From Mesorhizobium helmanticense (GTDB taxonomy: Bacteria > Pseudomonadota > Alphaproteobacteria > Rhizobiales > Rhizobiaceae): DNA of 64,000 nucleotides. How positions within the stretch are numbered: position 1 is the first letter of the stretch; every line of letters begins with the position of its first letter. Below the pieces are notes generated by a model. It was not told the origin of the DNA and made no database searches. It worked only from the letters and a program-made list of their open reading frames with translations. The stretch lies in assembly GCF_003034915.1 (NCBI RefSeq), contig NZ_PZJX01000045.1:62001-126000 (forward strand). The letters are read 5' to 3'. The position numbers and the translations under genes are program-made. Of this stretch, positions 63,803 through 64,000 are shown piece after piece.

Positions 63803-64000
63803 GAACGGAACTGTACGAACTCTTCCCATGCCACTGGGAACCAACAAATTGTCCGGCAAATCGATGACGGACCGGTTTGAACAGCATTTGGGCGCTTCGT
63901 CCAGAGAAGGACCAACAAACTTTCGTGTCGCGTCGCGGCCTGTTATGGGATGGCTGGGGCCTCCTTGGAAACCGCGCACGCATGAAACCAATCTACATCG

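Noticed and set aside
1..64000. tRNA or rRNA genes, phage or integrase genes
   Set aside because: Nothing with cloverleaf or rRNA character, and no integrase or phage structural protein was recognised.

Overview
The window is high-GC, densely coded bacterial DNA. It most resembles a chromosome segment from a Mesorhizobium-like member of the Rhizobiales. This is inferred from the many CUT2-type sugar ABC systems, the TamA/TamB and A2M/PBP1C pairs, and the rhizobial-style palindromic intergenic repeats. No rRNA, tRNA, CRISPR array, transposase or phage gene was seen. Many long antisense open frames are composition artefacts and were left out.

Layout. (1) 1-5512, minus strand: a peptide/nickel-type ABC transporter (Tat-exported binding protein, two permeases, and a fused two-domain ATPase cut by the window edge). 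(2) 5813-13773, minus: the envelope pair tamA-tamB, with TamB enlarged by a roughly 620-residue internal duplication. (3) 14124-21738, plus: alpha-2-macroglobulin-like protein and PBP1C, a periplasmic defence/repair pair. (4) 22035-27820, plus: sulfate uptake (sbp, cysT, cysW, cysA, second sbp), then an Rrf2 regulator with four clustered cysteines. (5) 27957-30575: GFA protein, ArsR/SRPBCC pair, and an acyltransferase-fold protein lacking the usual catalytic His. (6) 30570-38586, minus: a probable gluconate (or related aldonate) regulon with gluconokinase, CUT2 transporter, GntR-like LacI repressor, an MFS carrier and a perfect 16-bp operator palindrome. (7) 38793-46262: a DUF3175 protein, two near-duplicate FCD-type GntR regulators around a divergent SDR/hydroxyacid dehydrogenase pair, and a CUT2 transporter. 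Matching FCD-type operator sites lie at the dehydrogenase and transporter promoters. (8) 46432-54758, plus: AraC regulator, then a molybdenum hydroxylase operon whose large subunit is split into two genes, with MoxR and VWA accessory proteins and an amidohydrolase. (9) 54798-62077, minus: a CUT2 operon with two permeases, one fused to a strictosidine-synthase-like beta-propeller, plus a free propeller protein and an AhpD-like protein. (10) 62369-63802, minus: a DHA2-type MFS transporter.

Working together: most of the window imports and oxidises small carbon compounds under local regulators. Three binding-protein genes are followed by a strong intercistronic hairpin before the permease or ATPase genes, which would favour high binding-protein expression. 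The most unusual parts are the permease-propeller fusion operon, the split molybdenum hydroxylase with CoxD/CoxE-like helpers, and the two operator-linked regulons. Exact substrates cannot be read from the sequence.
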